From: Robiginitomaculum sp.
Lineage (GTDB): Bacteria; Pseudomonadota; Alphaproteobacteria; Caulobacterales; Maricaulaceae
Reading direction: 5' to 3'
Assembly: GCA_021776525.1 (NCBI GenBank)
Contig: JAJFFT010000006.1
Span: 496,001-560,000 of the forward strand
Length of the DNA: 64,000 nt
The position numbers and the translations under genes are program-made. Every line of letters begins with the position of its first letter. Within the stretch, counting starts at the first letter, position 1. The notes beneath the pieces were generated by a model that searched no databases, was not told the DNA's origin, and saw only the letters and a list, made by a program, of their open reading frames with translations. Below are positions 43,884 through 52,378 of the stretch, one piece after another.

Positions 43884-43972
43884 GGAAATCTCATTATCTT
43901 CTTCGTCTTTTAACTTCTGCGCGTTAAAAGCGCGGTGAATCATCTTGCTATTTTATATGAGTAAACGCTAAT

Positions 43973-44314
43973 ATGGCCATCATGGCACTGGAAGAAATGG
44001 AAAACAATGTTGGCAGAGCTTCGGCGCTGCTGCAAGCGATGAGCAATCCTAAAAGATTGCTGGTTCTGTGTCTGTTGGCAGAGGGCGAACGTTCGGTGGG
44101 TGCATTGGCTGAACGTGTTGGTCTCAGCCAGTCAGCGTTATCACAGCATTTGGCCCGGCTTCGCGAAGATGGCTTTGTCAAAACCCGCCGCGAGGCGCAA
44201 ACCGTGTATTACGGTGTTGAAAGCGGCGAAGTGCACGCAGTGCTCGAGGCACTGCACGGATTATATTGTTCTCCGGAATCGATTTTGGCCCAGTCCACTG
44301 GACGTAAGCCCTAG
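43973..44314 (+). CDS. ArsR-family persulfide-sensing repressor (BigR/SqrR type)
   Basis: A 113-residue winged-helix regulator. The recognition helix region is LSQSALSQHLARLR. Cys33 and Cys99 lie 66 residues apart, the same spacing as the redox cysteines of BigR (42/108) and SqrR (41/107), which form a polysulfide bridge and release DNA on sulfide stress. The divergent persulfide dioxygenase gene is the expected target, with the operator in the 90-base AT-rich gap. Start Met1 or Met4 is possible. Confidence 0.88.
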   Translation: MAIMALEEMENNVGRASALLQAMSNPKRLLVLCLLAEGERSVGALAERVGLSQSALSQHLARLREDGFVKTRREAQTVYYGVESGEVHAVLEALHGLYCSPESILAQSTGRKP

Positions 44315-45144
44315 GAAAAACGTTCCAGAATCACGTTTTTGCGCCCCGGATCGGTTTCTCTATACCCCGCCGCTTTGGCCAGTGCGATGCAATCCACCTG
44401 CCATTGGTCATTGCGTTCGATAATCAGCATTTTTGGTAAACGTTCTGGTGGGCAAGCTTCAAAAAACCCTGGCAGGACCTGATCTTCTGCGCCCTCAATA
44501 TCTATTTTGATGGCATCGGGGCGTGAAATATCATGCTTGTCCATCAAGGCGAGCAGCGCCATGGTGCGCACCGTTATGCTTTCATCACCGGTTTTTTGAC
44601 CACGCGGCGCAAAGCCGCTGGCCCCACGGTTTTCATAAACAATGTTCAAAACCGCTTCACCCTCGCCGGCTGCCAAAGCCACGTTTTCGTGAATAATCTG
44701 GGTTTGACCTGATGCCGCACAGTTAAAGCACAACCGCCGGGCCATTTCAGGTTGTGGCTCGACGGCGATAACCGTGGTCTTGGCACCGCCAAGCGCGGCA
44801 ACATACAGCGCATAAAACCCGGCATTGGCACCAATATCAATGAACGCAAAGTCCGGGTGAACGATTTTAGCCAATGCGGCGCGTTCTTCGGGGTCGAAAA
44901 ACTGTGGCATGAAGGCGACGCGTTTTTCAGTCAGGTTGTCATCCACATGAAAACGCACCGGCAGATCAAAAAACGTTAAATCCAACGGTTCTTTATGGCG
45001 CGCCACCACCAGCTTGCGAAACATCCCGGCCAGCACCCGGCCCAAACGATTAGTTGGCATGGCACGGGACAGGCAAATCAGCCTGGCGGTCAGGCCGCTT
45101 GGCGCATGGCGGCCCCACGGTGGATCATTGCGGATCGTGCTCAT
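44311..45144 (-). CDS. FkbM-family SAM methyltransferase
   Basis: A 277-residue methyltransferase. The SAM site is FIDIGANAGFYALY, followed by AVEPQPEM and later KIDIEGAEDQVLPGF, typical of FkbM (O-methylation of sugars or polyketides). ATG 45144 lies 20 bases inside the 3' end of btuD, so it is the last gene of the B12 uptake operon by position, which is unexpected. The acceptor is unknown. Its stop overlaps the BigR gene end. Confidence 0.85.
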   Translation of the reverse strand: MSTIRNDPPWGRHAPSGLTARLICLSRAMPTNRLGRVLAGMFRKLVVARHKEPLDLTFFDLPVRFHVDDNLTEKRVAFMPQFFDPEERAALAKIVHPDFAFIDIGANAGFYALYVAALGGAKTTVIAVEPQPEMARRLCFNCAASGQTQIIHENVALAAGEGEAVLNIVYENRGASGFAPRGQKTGDESITVRTMALLALMDKHDISRPDAIKIDIEGAEDQVLPGFFEACPPERLPKMLIIERNDQWQVDCIALAKAAGYRETDPGRKNVILERFS

Positions 45145-45871
45145 CGGCCAAGTATCCACGCTTATCAAAGTGAAGGCCATAGGCGGCGCTGAAAGAGGCG
45201 GCGGTCAGAACTGTGGCCGGTAACCCATCCTCAATAACTTTACCGTCCTGCAAAAAGACCAGGCGGTCACAATAACGTGCCGCCAAAGGCAGGTCATGCA
45301 AGGCGCAGATGACGTTGGTTCCAGCCCGTGCACGGGTCTGCAATATGGCCATGATGCGGTGTTGCTGTGCCGGGTCCAGCGCATTGGTCGGCTCATCAAC
45401 CAGCAATATTCCGGTTTGTGCGGCCAGCGCCCGGGCCAGCAATACCCGGCTGCGCTCGCCCCCCGAAAGGGTCGAGATGACCCGGCTTGCAAAGCCGTCC
45501 ACGGCGCAGGCGGTCATGGCGCGGTCTATGGCAACATCGTCTTCTTTGGTGCCGGTTTGGCAGGAAAAGCGCCCAAGACGCACAATATCAACCACAGTCA
45601 TGGCCCAATGCACCGGGCCGTTTTGCGGCAGATAGGCCATGGCCCGCGCCCGTTCTGTCAGGGATAAATCAGCCAATGGCTTATCATCAATACCAACAGT
45701 GCCGGCACGCGGGGTCAACAGGCCCATGGCCGTGCGTAAAAGCGTGGTTTTACCGGCACCGTTAGGCCCCACCAACCCGGTTAAACCGGGACCAAAGGCG
45801 ATGTCCAGATGTCGCAATATATCGGCATGTCCCGGCCCGCCTGAAAGGTTCTTAAAATGCAGCGTGCTCAT
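45125..45871 (-). CDS. btuD: Cobalamin ABC transporter ATPase
   Basis: A 248-residue FecCD-type ABC ATPase: Walker A GPNGAGKTTLL, signature LSGGERSRVLLARALA and Walker B ILLVDEPTNALD. ATG 45871 overlaps the permease stop (ATGA). The specificity, B12 rather than siderophore, comes from the riboswitch at the head of the operon; the protein alone would not decide it. Confidence 0.88.
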   Translation of the reverse strand: MSTLHFKNLSGGPGHADILRHLDIAFGPGLTGLVGPNGAGKTTLLRTAMGLLTPRAGTVGIDDKPLADLSLTERARAMAYLPQNGPVHWAMTVVDIVRLGRFSCQTGTKEDDVAIDRAMTACAVDGFASRVISTLSGGERSRVLLARALAAQTGILLVDEPTNALDPAQQHRIMAILQTRARAGTNVICALHDLPLAARYCDRLVFLQDGKVIEDGLPATVLTAASFSAAYGLHFDKRGYLADEHDPQ

Positions 45872-46854
45872 GGGAAGGCCCGCCTTTGCGTATAGACGAG
45901 GTAGAGGAAAAACGGCGCGCCCAGCAATGCGGTGGTGACCCCCAGATAAAGCGGCGTGCCGGGGCCGCTTAGCACCCGCGCCAACATATCTGCGCCCAAA
46001 AGAAGAACAGCGCCAATGAGTGCAGACGGGACAATCAGCGCGCCGGGTCTGGCCCCCAAAAACGGCCGGGCCAGATGCGGCGCGGCCAGACCGATAAAGC
46101 CAATTGCGCCGGCCACCGCCACGCCGGATCCGACGCACAGCAATGTTCCCAGAACCACCAGCCGCCCAGTGCGCGCCGAAGAAACCCCCATGCTGCGCGC
46201 CGCATCCTCACCAAGGCTCAGCGCATTCAGCGCTGGGGCGCCAAGGCTTAAAACGCCGATGCCGCCAAGAATAAGCGGTGCGGCAAAGCCCAGCTCAAAA
46301 AAGCTGCGATCGGCAACCGACCCCATCAACCAATAGGCAATTTCAGACAAAGCCCATGGATTTGGCGACAAATTCATCAATAAGGCGGTTAATGCCACGG
46401 AAAGCGACGAGAGGGCGACACCGCCAAGGACAACACTGGTCACAGAAGCCTGATGGCGGGCCAGTGCCATCAACACCACGGCAGCCAGACCGGCCCCGGC
46501 CATGGCGGCCCCGGGCAGCACCCAGATGGACAGGGCGCTGAGACCAAAATAGAGCGCAATCACCGCGCCCAGACCGGCGCTGGCGGAAATGCCGACAATA
46601 CCGGGATCGGCAAGTGGATTGCGTAAATACCCCTGCAAAGCTGCCCCCGATGCCCCAAGCCCGGCCCCGACAAGGGCGGCCAACAACGTGCGCGGCAGAC
46701 GAATATCCCACACGATCAGTACTTTGGCGGCATCGCCTTGGTGGCCCAGTGCGGCCATAAACTCAGCCGGGCTAAAATGCACATCGCCGAGCAATAACGA
46801 GAAGACAATCAGCACCACCAGCGCGGTGACAAGGACACTTATTACCGCTTTCAT
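45868..46854 (-). CDS. btuC: Cobalamin ABC transporter permease
   Basis: A 328-residue FecCD-family permease with about ten membrane helices. The stretch GAALQGYLRNPLADPGIVGIS is diagnostic of the family, and GxIGFIGLAAPHLARPFLG follows. ATGA overlaps link it to both btuF and btuD. Assigned to cobalamin from operon context. Confidence 0.88.
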   Translation of the reverse strand: MKAVISVLVTALVVLIVFSLLLGDVHFSPAEFMAALGHQGDAAKVLIVWDIRLPRTLLAALVGAGLGASGAALQGYLRNPLADPGIVGISASAGLGAVIALYFGLSALSIWVLPGAAMAGAGLAAVVLMALARHQASVTSVVLGGVALSSLSVALTALLMNLSPNPWALSEIAYWLMGSVADRSFFELGFAAPLILGGIGVLSLGAPALNALSLGEDAARSMGVSSARTGRLVVLGTLLCVGSGVAVAGAIGFIGLAAPHLARPFLGARPGALIVPSALIGAVLLLGADMLARVLSGPGTPLYLGVTTALLGAPFFLYLVYTQRRAFP

Positions 46855-47714
46855 GAGCCGCCTCTCGCGTCCAGTTGATCCATTGCGGCGGCGATGTCTT
46901 CAACCGCATTGATCAGCAATGGCCCGGCACATATCCAGTTTTTGGCGGCGATGTGTGCGGTTGGGATGGTCTGCAATACATGGTGTAAAAGCGGGTGGCG
47001 GCTGCGTAAATTATTGATGCTGGGATAACCGTTTTTAAAAAAACTGGTGAGGATAAGGTCGGGCGGGTCAAGAACCAGTTTTTCCAATGGCACCCGGCCC
47101 CAGCCGGTAACACCAAGGGTGGTCGCATGATTGATGCCCCCGGCGGCGCGTATCGCCTGATCAACAAACGCGCCTGCCCCGGCGCTGGAACCGTTAGGTG
47201 TCAGATATAAAACCCGAATGGGTTTTTTAGGGGGGGGAACGGCTTGAAGGCGGGCTTTTATGCGCGCAATTTTGGCGTTGGCCTGGCTCTTTCTGCCACT
47301 GGCCTTTCCCAGCGCGGCAAGGTTTTTATAGACGCCATCAAAGCTTTCAACCCAATCAAGCGCAAACGCACGGGCACCAGCTTTTTGAGCCGCATTGGTG
47401 GTGCGAGAGGACTCGCCGGGGCCAAGAACAATCAGATCAGCGTTGAGTGACAGCAAGCGTTCAGCATTGGCAAAGCCCTTGTTTTTGCGGCGCAGCACAC
47501 CCGCTGTGGCCGAGAGTTTGGTGTCGGCCTGCCAGGATAAGGCCGTGATGTTTTGTGGGTCACTGAGTGCCGTTACATAGGCGTCACCGCACAGGCTGGT
47601 CGAGACGATACGGTGCGCAGGCGGCCGTTCCGGCGCGGCATATGCCGCCCCGGAACCTGCCAACATAAAGCCTGCGAACAGGGCGTGTTTAAAACTTTGC
47701 GCGAAGGCCGCCAT
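46851..47714 (-). CDS. btuF: Periplasmic cobalamin-binding protein
   Basis: A 287-residue cluster A-II binding protein with a signal peptide ending near AAYAAPERPP. The family pattern RIVSTSLCGDAYVTAL, LNADLIVLG and DPPDLILTSFF is present. ATG 47714 is chosen because it lies just before the signal peptide and overlaps the btuB 3' end by 26 bases; longer frames are unlikely. Delivers B12 to BtuCD. Confidence 0.86.
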   Translation of the reverse strand: MAAFAQSFKHALFAGFMLAGSGAAYAAPERPPAHRIVSTSLCGDAYVTALSDPQNITALSWQADTKLSATAGVLRRKNKGFANAERLLSLNADLIVLGPGESSRTTNAAQKAGARAFALDWVESFDGVYKNLAALGKASGRKSQANAKIARIKARLQAVPPPKKPIRVLYLTPNGSSAGAGAFVDQAIRAAGGINHATTLGVTGWGRVPLEKLVLDPPDLILTSFFKNGYPSINNLRSRHPLLHHVLQTIPTAHIAAKNWICAGPLLINAVEDIAAAMDQLDARGGS

Positions 47715-49569
47715 AAACACCCCTTTTTTGCCCGGCAAAGCCAAAGACTTCGCTGTATTTTTCATTGAGCAGATTATCACCGCGCAGATAGATCTGGATA
47801 TTGTCATTCAGGTCATAATGCGCCGTACCATGGACCAGCGTATAGGCCTTCAGGCGAATGGTTGAAAATGTGCCAAAATCGGTATCAGTCATATTGCCAT
47901 TATGATCGGCACCGAGCGAAAATCCAAAGGGCTTGTCCGGGACCTGCCAGTGCATGGCCAATGAGGCCAGAAATTTGGGTCGCCTGATCTCGCGTACTGT
48001 GTTTTGCGTGGTTTTGGAAAAGGTCGTTGACCCAGTCAAACGCAAGGCATTTGAGAGCGGCCATTCGCCCTCAATCTCAATGCCTTTACGCCGGCTTTTG
48101 CTGGTCCGATTGTTGGCGGTGGCAGGGAAGACGCTGAAATCTGTGAAAATTTCATCGCGCAGGCGGGTGCTATATCCGCTGATTGACAGGGTGGCCGCGC
48201 CGATATCCTGTTCCCATCCCAGTTCATAACCCATTGAGCGTTCTGATTTCAAATTGGGATTGCCAACAAAAAATGCCGGAAAAAAGCCAAACAGTTCAAA
48301 AAATCCGGGGTTTTTAATCCCTTGCCCGGCTGAAGCGCGCAGCCGACCACCAAGGTTTGAAAAGGCGTAAGACCCACCAAGACGCCAGGTATTGGCATTG
48401 GTGAACAAGGTGTGGGTGTCGCGCCGCACCGACCCATTGAGCACCAGTGCGCCACTGACCAGCCGGTAATCCGCGGCCACGGCATAGCCGGTATTGCGCT
48501 GTTTCTGATTCTGAAATGCGCCGGGTCCACCGTTGTTTTTGTATATTTCGCGCTCGCCTTCGCCCAGCACAGTCAAATGGTGGGTGATCGCGCCGCTCTG
48601 CCAGTTTGCATCGGCCTGATAAGACAGCTGAGTACGATAACCGTTCGAACGGCTGGCCCCATCCACGTCCTGGGTGGTGGTATAGGTGGACTTTAAGACA
48701 TGGTTCAGATGCCCATCCAGGGTTTGTGCATCGATCTGTGCCAAACCATCAAACTGGTTTTGGCGCAAACGCCGGGCAACATCATTGAGCCGCCCGTCAA
48801 AATCTGTATCGGCATCAAATTCGCTGTGCGCTTTGGTCAAACGAGCCCGGGTTTTCAGGGATGCAAATGTGCTGAGCGGCGTATCAAAACCGGCAAAGGC
48901 GGTGACATTGTCATAGCCGTCTTTATCACCGCCTGTGGCGGAAACATCATAACCGTCGCTGTTCGCATAGCTGAGATTGCCAAACAGACGCGCTTGCCCA
49001 AACAGCATTTGGGCATTGGCCCCGGTGCGCACCGTGTCGAACGAGCCATATTCCACAAAGGTACCGGCAGAGTTGGTTTTTTGTGCTGGCGCCGTGACAA
49101 AATTGATCACACCGCCTATGGCGTCCGAGCCCCACAGGGCCGATTGCTCGCCGCGCAACACCTCGATACGGGAAATGCCATTGGTCGGCAGGGTGTTAAA
49201 CGAAAACGCACCGCTAAACGGGTTCGAGGCCTCGATTCCATCGATCAGCACCAGCACATGATTGGCCTCGGAACCGCGTAGGCGAACCTGGGTCAGGGCA
49301 CCCGCCGGGCCGGAGCGGTTGACTGCTACGCCGGGCAAAGCGCGCAGGGCATCACCGGCCAGAACACTGCCCAAAGCGTGCAGATATGCACCATCAATGA
49401 CGCTGATGGCCGCTGTGACCTCGGTCAAGGGAATGGGGCTGCGCGAGCCGATAACGATAATCTCCGGCTCGGTTTTAATATCATTTTGCGGTTGTGTTTG
49501 AGCCAAGGCGACCGGCGCCGACACGCCAAGGCACGCCAATATGGTCAGGGATGGAAATATGGTGCTCAC
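47689..49569 (-). CDS. btuB: TonB-dependent cobalamin receptor
   Basis: A 626-residue outer-membrane receptor: signal peptide (SLTILACLGVSAPVALAQ), a TonB-box-like EIIVIGSR, plug domain with RLRGSEANHVLVLIDGI and LRGEQSALWGSDAIGGVIN, and a C-terminal beta barrel ending in Phe (GGLRAKF). The start is GTG 49569, five to six bases after AGGAG; an ATG further up would run into the riboswitch. Being directly under a cobalamin riboswitch makes B12 uptake nearly certain. Confidence 0.93.
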   Translation of the reverse strand: MSTIFPSLTILACLGVSAPVALAQTQPQNDIKTEPEIIVIGSRSPIPLTEVTAAISVIDGAYLHALGSVLAGDALRALPGVAVNRSGPAGALTQVRLRGSEANHVLVLIDGIEASNPFSGAFSFNTLPTNGISRIEVLRGEQSALWGSDAIGGVINFVTAPAQKTNSAGTFVEYGSFDTVRTGANAQMLFGQARLFGNLSYANSDGYDVSATGGDKDGYDNVTAFAGFDTPLSTFASLKTRARLTKAHSEFDADTDFDGRLNDVARRLRQNQFDGLAQIDAQTLDGHLNHVLKSTYTTTQDVDGASRSNGYRTQLSYQADANWQSGAITHHLTVLGEGEREIYKNNGGPGAFQNQKQRNTGYAVAADYRLVSGALVLNGSVRRDTHTLFTNANTWRLGGSYAFSNLGGRLRASAGQGIKNPGFFELFGFFPAFFVGNPNLKSERSMGYELGWEQDIGAATLSISGYSTRLRDEIFTDFSVFPATANNRTSKSRRKGIEIEGEWPLSNALRLTGSTTFSKTTQNTVREIRRPKFLASLAMHWQVPDKPFGFSLGADHNGNMTDTDFGTFSTIRLKAYTLVHGTAHYDLNDNIQIYLRGDNLLNEKYSEVFGFAGQKRGVYGGLRAKF

Positions 49570-49682
49570 GGTATTCTCCTGTGCGACACACACCCGCACA
49601 CCATGTGCGGGCTTCACGTTTGTCGTCACAACGAAACCATTTCGCGCCATGACCCTGATCCCGGGGTATGGGCGGACGAGCG

Positions 49683-49859
49683 GCATCGGCAGGTCTTCCG
49701 ACTCACGGCTCAGATGCTGTGATGCGCCTTCCCAGAATAAATTCCAGTGGACTATGCACCACGGCTTGCCGTTTACGGCTGCGGGGACAGCTGCGGGTTT
49801 AGGCATAATGCCTGCACCGCATTCCCTATTATCCCGTGCCAGAGCACGAGGACCGATGC
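49683..49859 (-). ncRNA. Cobalamin riboswitch upstream of btuB
   Basis: Read on the minus strand: the closing helix P1 is GCATCGG (49859-49853) with CCGATGC (49689-49683); between them come GGGAATGCGGTGCA, CCGCAGCTGTCCCCGCAGCC, the core CCACTG, GGGAAGGCGC and the B12 box GTCGGAAGACCTGCC. These are the conserved blocks of the AdoCbl-type riboswitch in order. The expression platform is the 113 bases to the GTG start; a 7-bp hairpin at 49593-49611 lies just before the ribosome site, so control of translation is likely. Confidence 0.93.
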
Positions 49860-49862
49860 GGC

Positions 49863-49891
49863 TTGATAAGCGCGTAGATCAGTTTGGGCAA
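49863..49891 (-). promoter_or_regulatory. Likely promoter of the B12 uptake operon
   Basis: On the minus strand TTGCCC, a 17-base spacer and TATCAA end four bases before the first base of the riboswitch P1 helix, so transcription would begin at the riboswitch. The hexamers match the sigma-70 consensus only partly. Confidence 0.45.
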
Positions 49892-49932
49892 GCCGGGGGG
49901 TTCAAAAAACAGTGCTGATTGTGCACCGGGTC

Positions 49933-51132
49933 TTAGGCCGGATTGGCCAAATCCAGTGCCTGCCCGGCGTCAGGCATGGGGTATTTCAAACCGGTGGCGC
50001 AATTAAACAACACGGCGCGTTCGCCAGAACTGACCTGACCGCTCTTACGGGCCGCCAGATAGGCCGCATAAGTGGCTGCCCCTTCAGGACACAGCAGCAA
50101 TCCTTCATTTTTAGCGACGTTGCGCCGGGCCGCTTCGATGGCCTTATCGTCCACGGCAATGGCAAAGCCGCCGCTGTCGCGCACCGCATCCAAAATCAGA
50201 AAATCACCAATGGCGGCAGGAACGCGAATGCCAGCAGCAAAAGTGTGTGCGTCTTCCCACGGGGCGGCAAAACGCTCGCCGGCGTCATAGGCGCGTACAA
50301 TCGGGGCGCAGCCGCTGGCCTGAACGGCGACCATGCGCGGCAGATCATTCTTATTCAGCCATCCCAGTGCGATCAGTTCTGCAAAGGCTTTCCACATGCC
50401 GATCAGTCCGGTGCCGCCGCCGGTGGGATAAAAAATCACATCGGGCAGGGTCCAGCCCAATTGTGCCGCCAGCTCTAATCCCATGGTTTTCTTACCCTCG
50501 ATCCGGTACGGCTCTTTGAGGGTGGACAGATCAAACCACAGCCCCTTGTCTGCCCCGGCTTTGACCCAGGCACCGCAGGCATTGATCAGGCCATTAGCCT
50601 TGTAAACCTTGGCACTTTGCAACTCGGTTTCTTCAATATTGATGGCCGGGGTGTCGTCCGGGCAAACGACGGTCGTTTCAATGCCAATGCGGCTGGCATA
50701 GGCGGCCAACGCCGATCCGGCATTGCCGTTTGTCGGCATGGCCAGATGAGAAAGACCCAGTTCGCGTGCCATGGCTACGGCCAGCGCCAGCCCCCGTGCC
50801 TTGAATGACCCGGTGGGCAGGCGGCCTTCATCCTTGACGATCACCGCGGCATTTTTATGCAGGTGATTGAGGGGGATAAGCGGTGTATCCACTTCGCCCA
50901 GGGCACAAACATTGCGGCTATGCTCGACCGGCAACAGCTCGCGCCATTTCCAGAACCCGGTATCGCGTGCCCAGATGGCATCGCGGTCCGCACCAGCCTT
51001 GATGGCGTCCAGGTCATAGCGCGCCAAAAGCGGCTTTGCGGCCTTTGACAGGCCATGAACCTGATGGGCCTCGTGGCGCTCACCGGTCAGGCCACAATCC
51101 AGATGGGTCAGGTAATTGGCAAATTCAGCCAT
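49933..51132 (-). CDS. Threonine synthase-like PLP enzyme
   Basis: A 399-residue fold-type II PLP enzyme. The cofactor Lys lies in PTGSFKARG, and the phosphate-binding loop is PTGGGTGLIGMWKAF; the N-terminal LDCGLTGE and SKAAKPLLARYDL segments are those of threonine synthases of the Thermus/plant type. It would convert phosphohomoserine to threonine. Other enzymes share the motifs, so threonine deaminase or cysteate synthase remain possible. Its stop lies upstream of the B12 operon promoter on the same strand, without a terminator visible. Confidence 0.82.
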   Translation of the reverse strand: MAEFANYLTHLDCGLTGERHEAHQVHGLSKAAKPLLARYDLDAIKAGADRDAIWARDTGFWKWRELLPVEHSRNVCALGEVDTPLIPLNHLHKNAAVIVKDEGRLPTGSFKARGLALAVAMARELGLSHLAMPTNGNAGSALAAYASRIGIETTVVCPDDTPAINIEETELQSAKVYKANGLINACGAWVKAGADKGLWFDLSTLKEPYRIEGKKTMGLELAAQLGWTLPDVIFYPTGGGTGLIGMWKAFAELIALGWLNKNDLPRMVAVQASGCAPIVRAYDAGERFAAPWEDAHTFAAGIRVPAAIGDFLILDAVRDSGGFAIAVDDKAIEAARRNVAKNEGLLLCPEGAATYAAYLAARKSGQVSSGERAVLFNCATGLKYPMPDAGQALDLANPA

Positions 51133-51144
51133 GGTCGCGGGTCC

Positions 51145-51172
51145 TTGTCATTGGCGATAGGGGTCGCATAAT
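51145..51172 (+). promoter_or_regulatory. Candidate promoter of the DksA-like gene
   Basis: TTGTCA (51145-51150), a 16-base spacer and CATAAT (51167-51172) precede the DksA-like start by 60 bases. Each hexamer deviates by one base from consensus. Confidence 0.35.
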
Positions 51173-51232
51173 GGTCTTTGCCATATAAAGTGCAAGCATG
51201 GGGCGCTTTATAAACAGGCCGGGAGGCCAGCG

Positions 51233-51559
51233 ATGAATGATCAACAGATCAAGACGCGATTGCTCGCTTTACGTGAAGAGCTTGAAAACTTGCGCAGGAC
51301 TGCCAAAGACGATCAAAAACCGGTGGCTCTGGACCAGCAATCTGTGGGGCGTTTATCACGGATGGACAGCCTTCAGGTTCAGGCCATGGCACAGGCCGAT
51401 GATGCGCGCCGGGCGGTGGAATTGCGCAAAATTGAGGCGGCACTGACCCGGCTGGAGGATGGTGAATATGGGGATTGTGTGCGATGCAGTGCCGAAATTG
51501 CCGATGCGCGTCTGGATAATGACCCGGCAACGCCATTTTGTGTGACCTGTGCTGGCTAA
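51233..51559 (+). CDS. DksA/TraR-family zinc-finger protein
   Basis: A 108-residue protein with an N-terminal coiled coil (about 1-70) and a C-terminal four-cysteine finger CVRC...CVTC. The family binds the RNA polymerase secondary channel; DksA proteins potentiate ppGpp. It is shorter than E. coli DksA (151), and the acidic tip residues needed for DksA activity are not certain here, so an accessory DksA-like role is safest. Confidence 0.85.
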   Translation: MNDQQIKTRLLALREELENLRRTAKDDQKPVALDQQSVGRLSRMDSLQVQAMAQADDARRAVELRKIEAALTRLEDGEYGDCVRCSAEIADARLDNDPATPFCVTCAG

Positions 51560-51641
51560 GACCTAATCACAGGCCCATGCTTGCGCGGGCCTTGTGCGCT
51601 GACTATAGCTGCGCGACGAAAACAGCCTTTGGAGAGATCAT

Positions 51642-51890
51642 TTGTCTGACGATATGGGCCAGACCGCCCGCGAAAAACTGAAAAGTGCCATTCAGCGCGT
51701 TGAGCGCCTGGAAGAAGAAAAAAAGGCGCTGATGGCAGATATCAAAGAAGTCTATGACGAGGCCAAAGCTTTTGGGCTGGATACCAAAATCCTGCGCCAG
51801 GTGATCCGTATCCGTAAGATGGATGTGCACGAACGCACCGAGCAAGAGGCTATTCTTGCTCTCTATCTGGATGCGATTGGCGAAGTCTGA
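51642..51890 (+). CDS. gapR: GapR (DUF2312) DNA-binding protein
   Basis: An 82-residue coiled-coil protein with REKLKSAIQRVERLEEEKKAL, then DIKEVYDEAKAFGLDTKILRQ and IRKMD, the DUF2312 signature. GapR of Caulobacter clamps overtwisted DNA ahead of replication and transcription. The start is TTG 51642, preceded by GGAG seven bases away; an ATG four codons later is possible but loses the spacing. It precedes a charged conserved gene by 14 bases. Confidence 0.9.
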   Translation: MSDDMGQTAREKLKSAIQRVERLEEEKKALMADIKEVYDEAKAFGLDTKILRQVIRIRKMDVHERTEQEAILALYLDAIGEV

Positions 51891-51904
51891 TAGTCATTTT
51901 GCCC

Positions 51905-52378
51905 ATGGGCAAGAAAACCGACGATAAGAAAACCAAACGGGCGCTGGCCCGGGTGCGCCGGACGTTGCGTAAAAAAGAAAACCTGGAAGGTGATGCGTCC
52001 TTAAGCGATTGGGAAGACGAATTTATTGGTTCGCTCGAAGAGCGTCTTGAAAAGTTTGGCTCGGCTTTCGCGGACCCCGAAAAAGGCGAGGTCAGCGAGG
52101 CACTGTCCTACCGTCAGGCTATCAAATTGCGTGAAGTGGAAAAAAAGGCGCGCGGCAAAGCCCGCAAACCCATGAAACGGTCCAGCTTCAAGTCCAAAAA
52201 ACCCGATTTTCGCAAACCGCTTTACGAGCGTGATGACGAGGTGCACGAAGGTCTGCGCTCAAATAGCGAGGTTTACCATCGCGATAGCGCACAAGAAAAA
52301 AATAATACGCCGCCGCCCGCCCGATCCTCAGGTCCACCGAAACTGAGGGTTGTTTCTGGCGGTAAGGATAAGCCTTAA
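51905..52378 (+). CDS. Charged conserved protein, unknown
   Basis: A 157-residue highly charged soluble protein with about one in four residues Lys or Arg. A conserved-looking core is SDWEDEFIGSLEERLEKFGSAF followed by LSYRQAIKLREVEKKARGK; the C-terminus is disordered and Pro-rich. Similar sequences occur in other alphaproteobacteria but no function is known to me. ATG 51905 is chosen; TTG two codons earlier is possible. It follows gapR closely, so a nucleic-acid role is a guess. It overlaps the convergent regulator by four bases. Confidence 0.72.
   Translation: MGKKTDDKKTKRALARVRRTLRKKENLEGDASLSDWEDEFIGSLEERLEKFGSAFADPEKGEVSEALSYRQAIKLREVEKKARGKARKPMKRSSFKSKKPDFRKPLYERDDEVHEGLRSNSEVYHRDSAQEKNNTPPPARSSGPPKLRVVSGGKDKP

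Noticed and set aside
45872-46138. N-terminal extension of btuD
   Set aside because: Falls inside btuC out of frame; the ATG at 45871 gives the normal ATPase N-terminus and an ATGA overlap.
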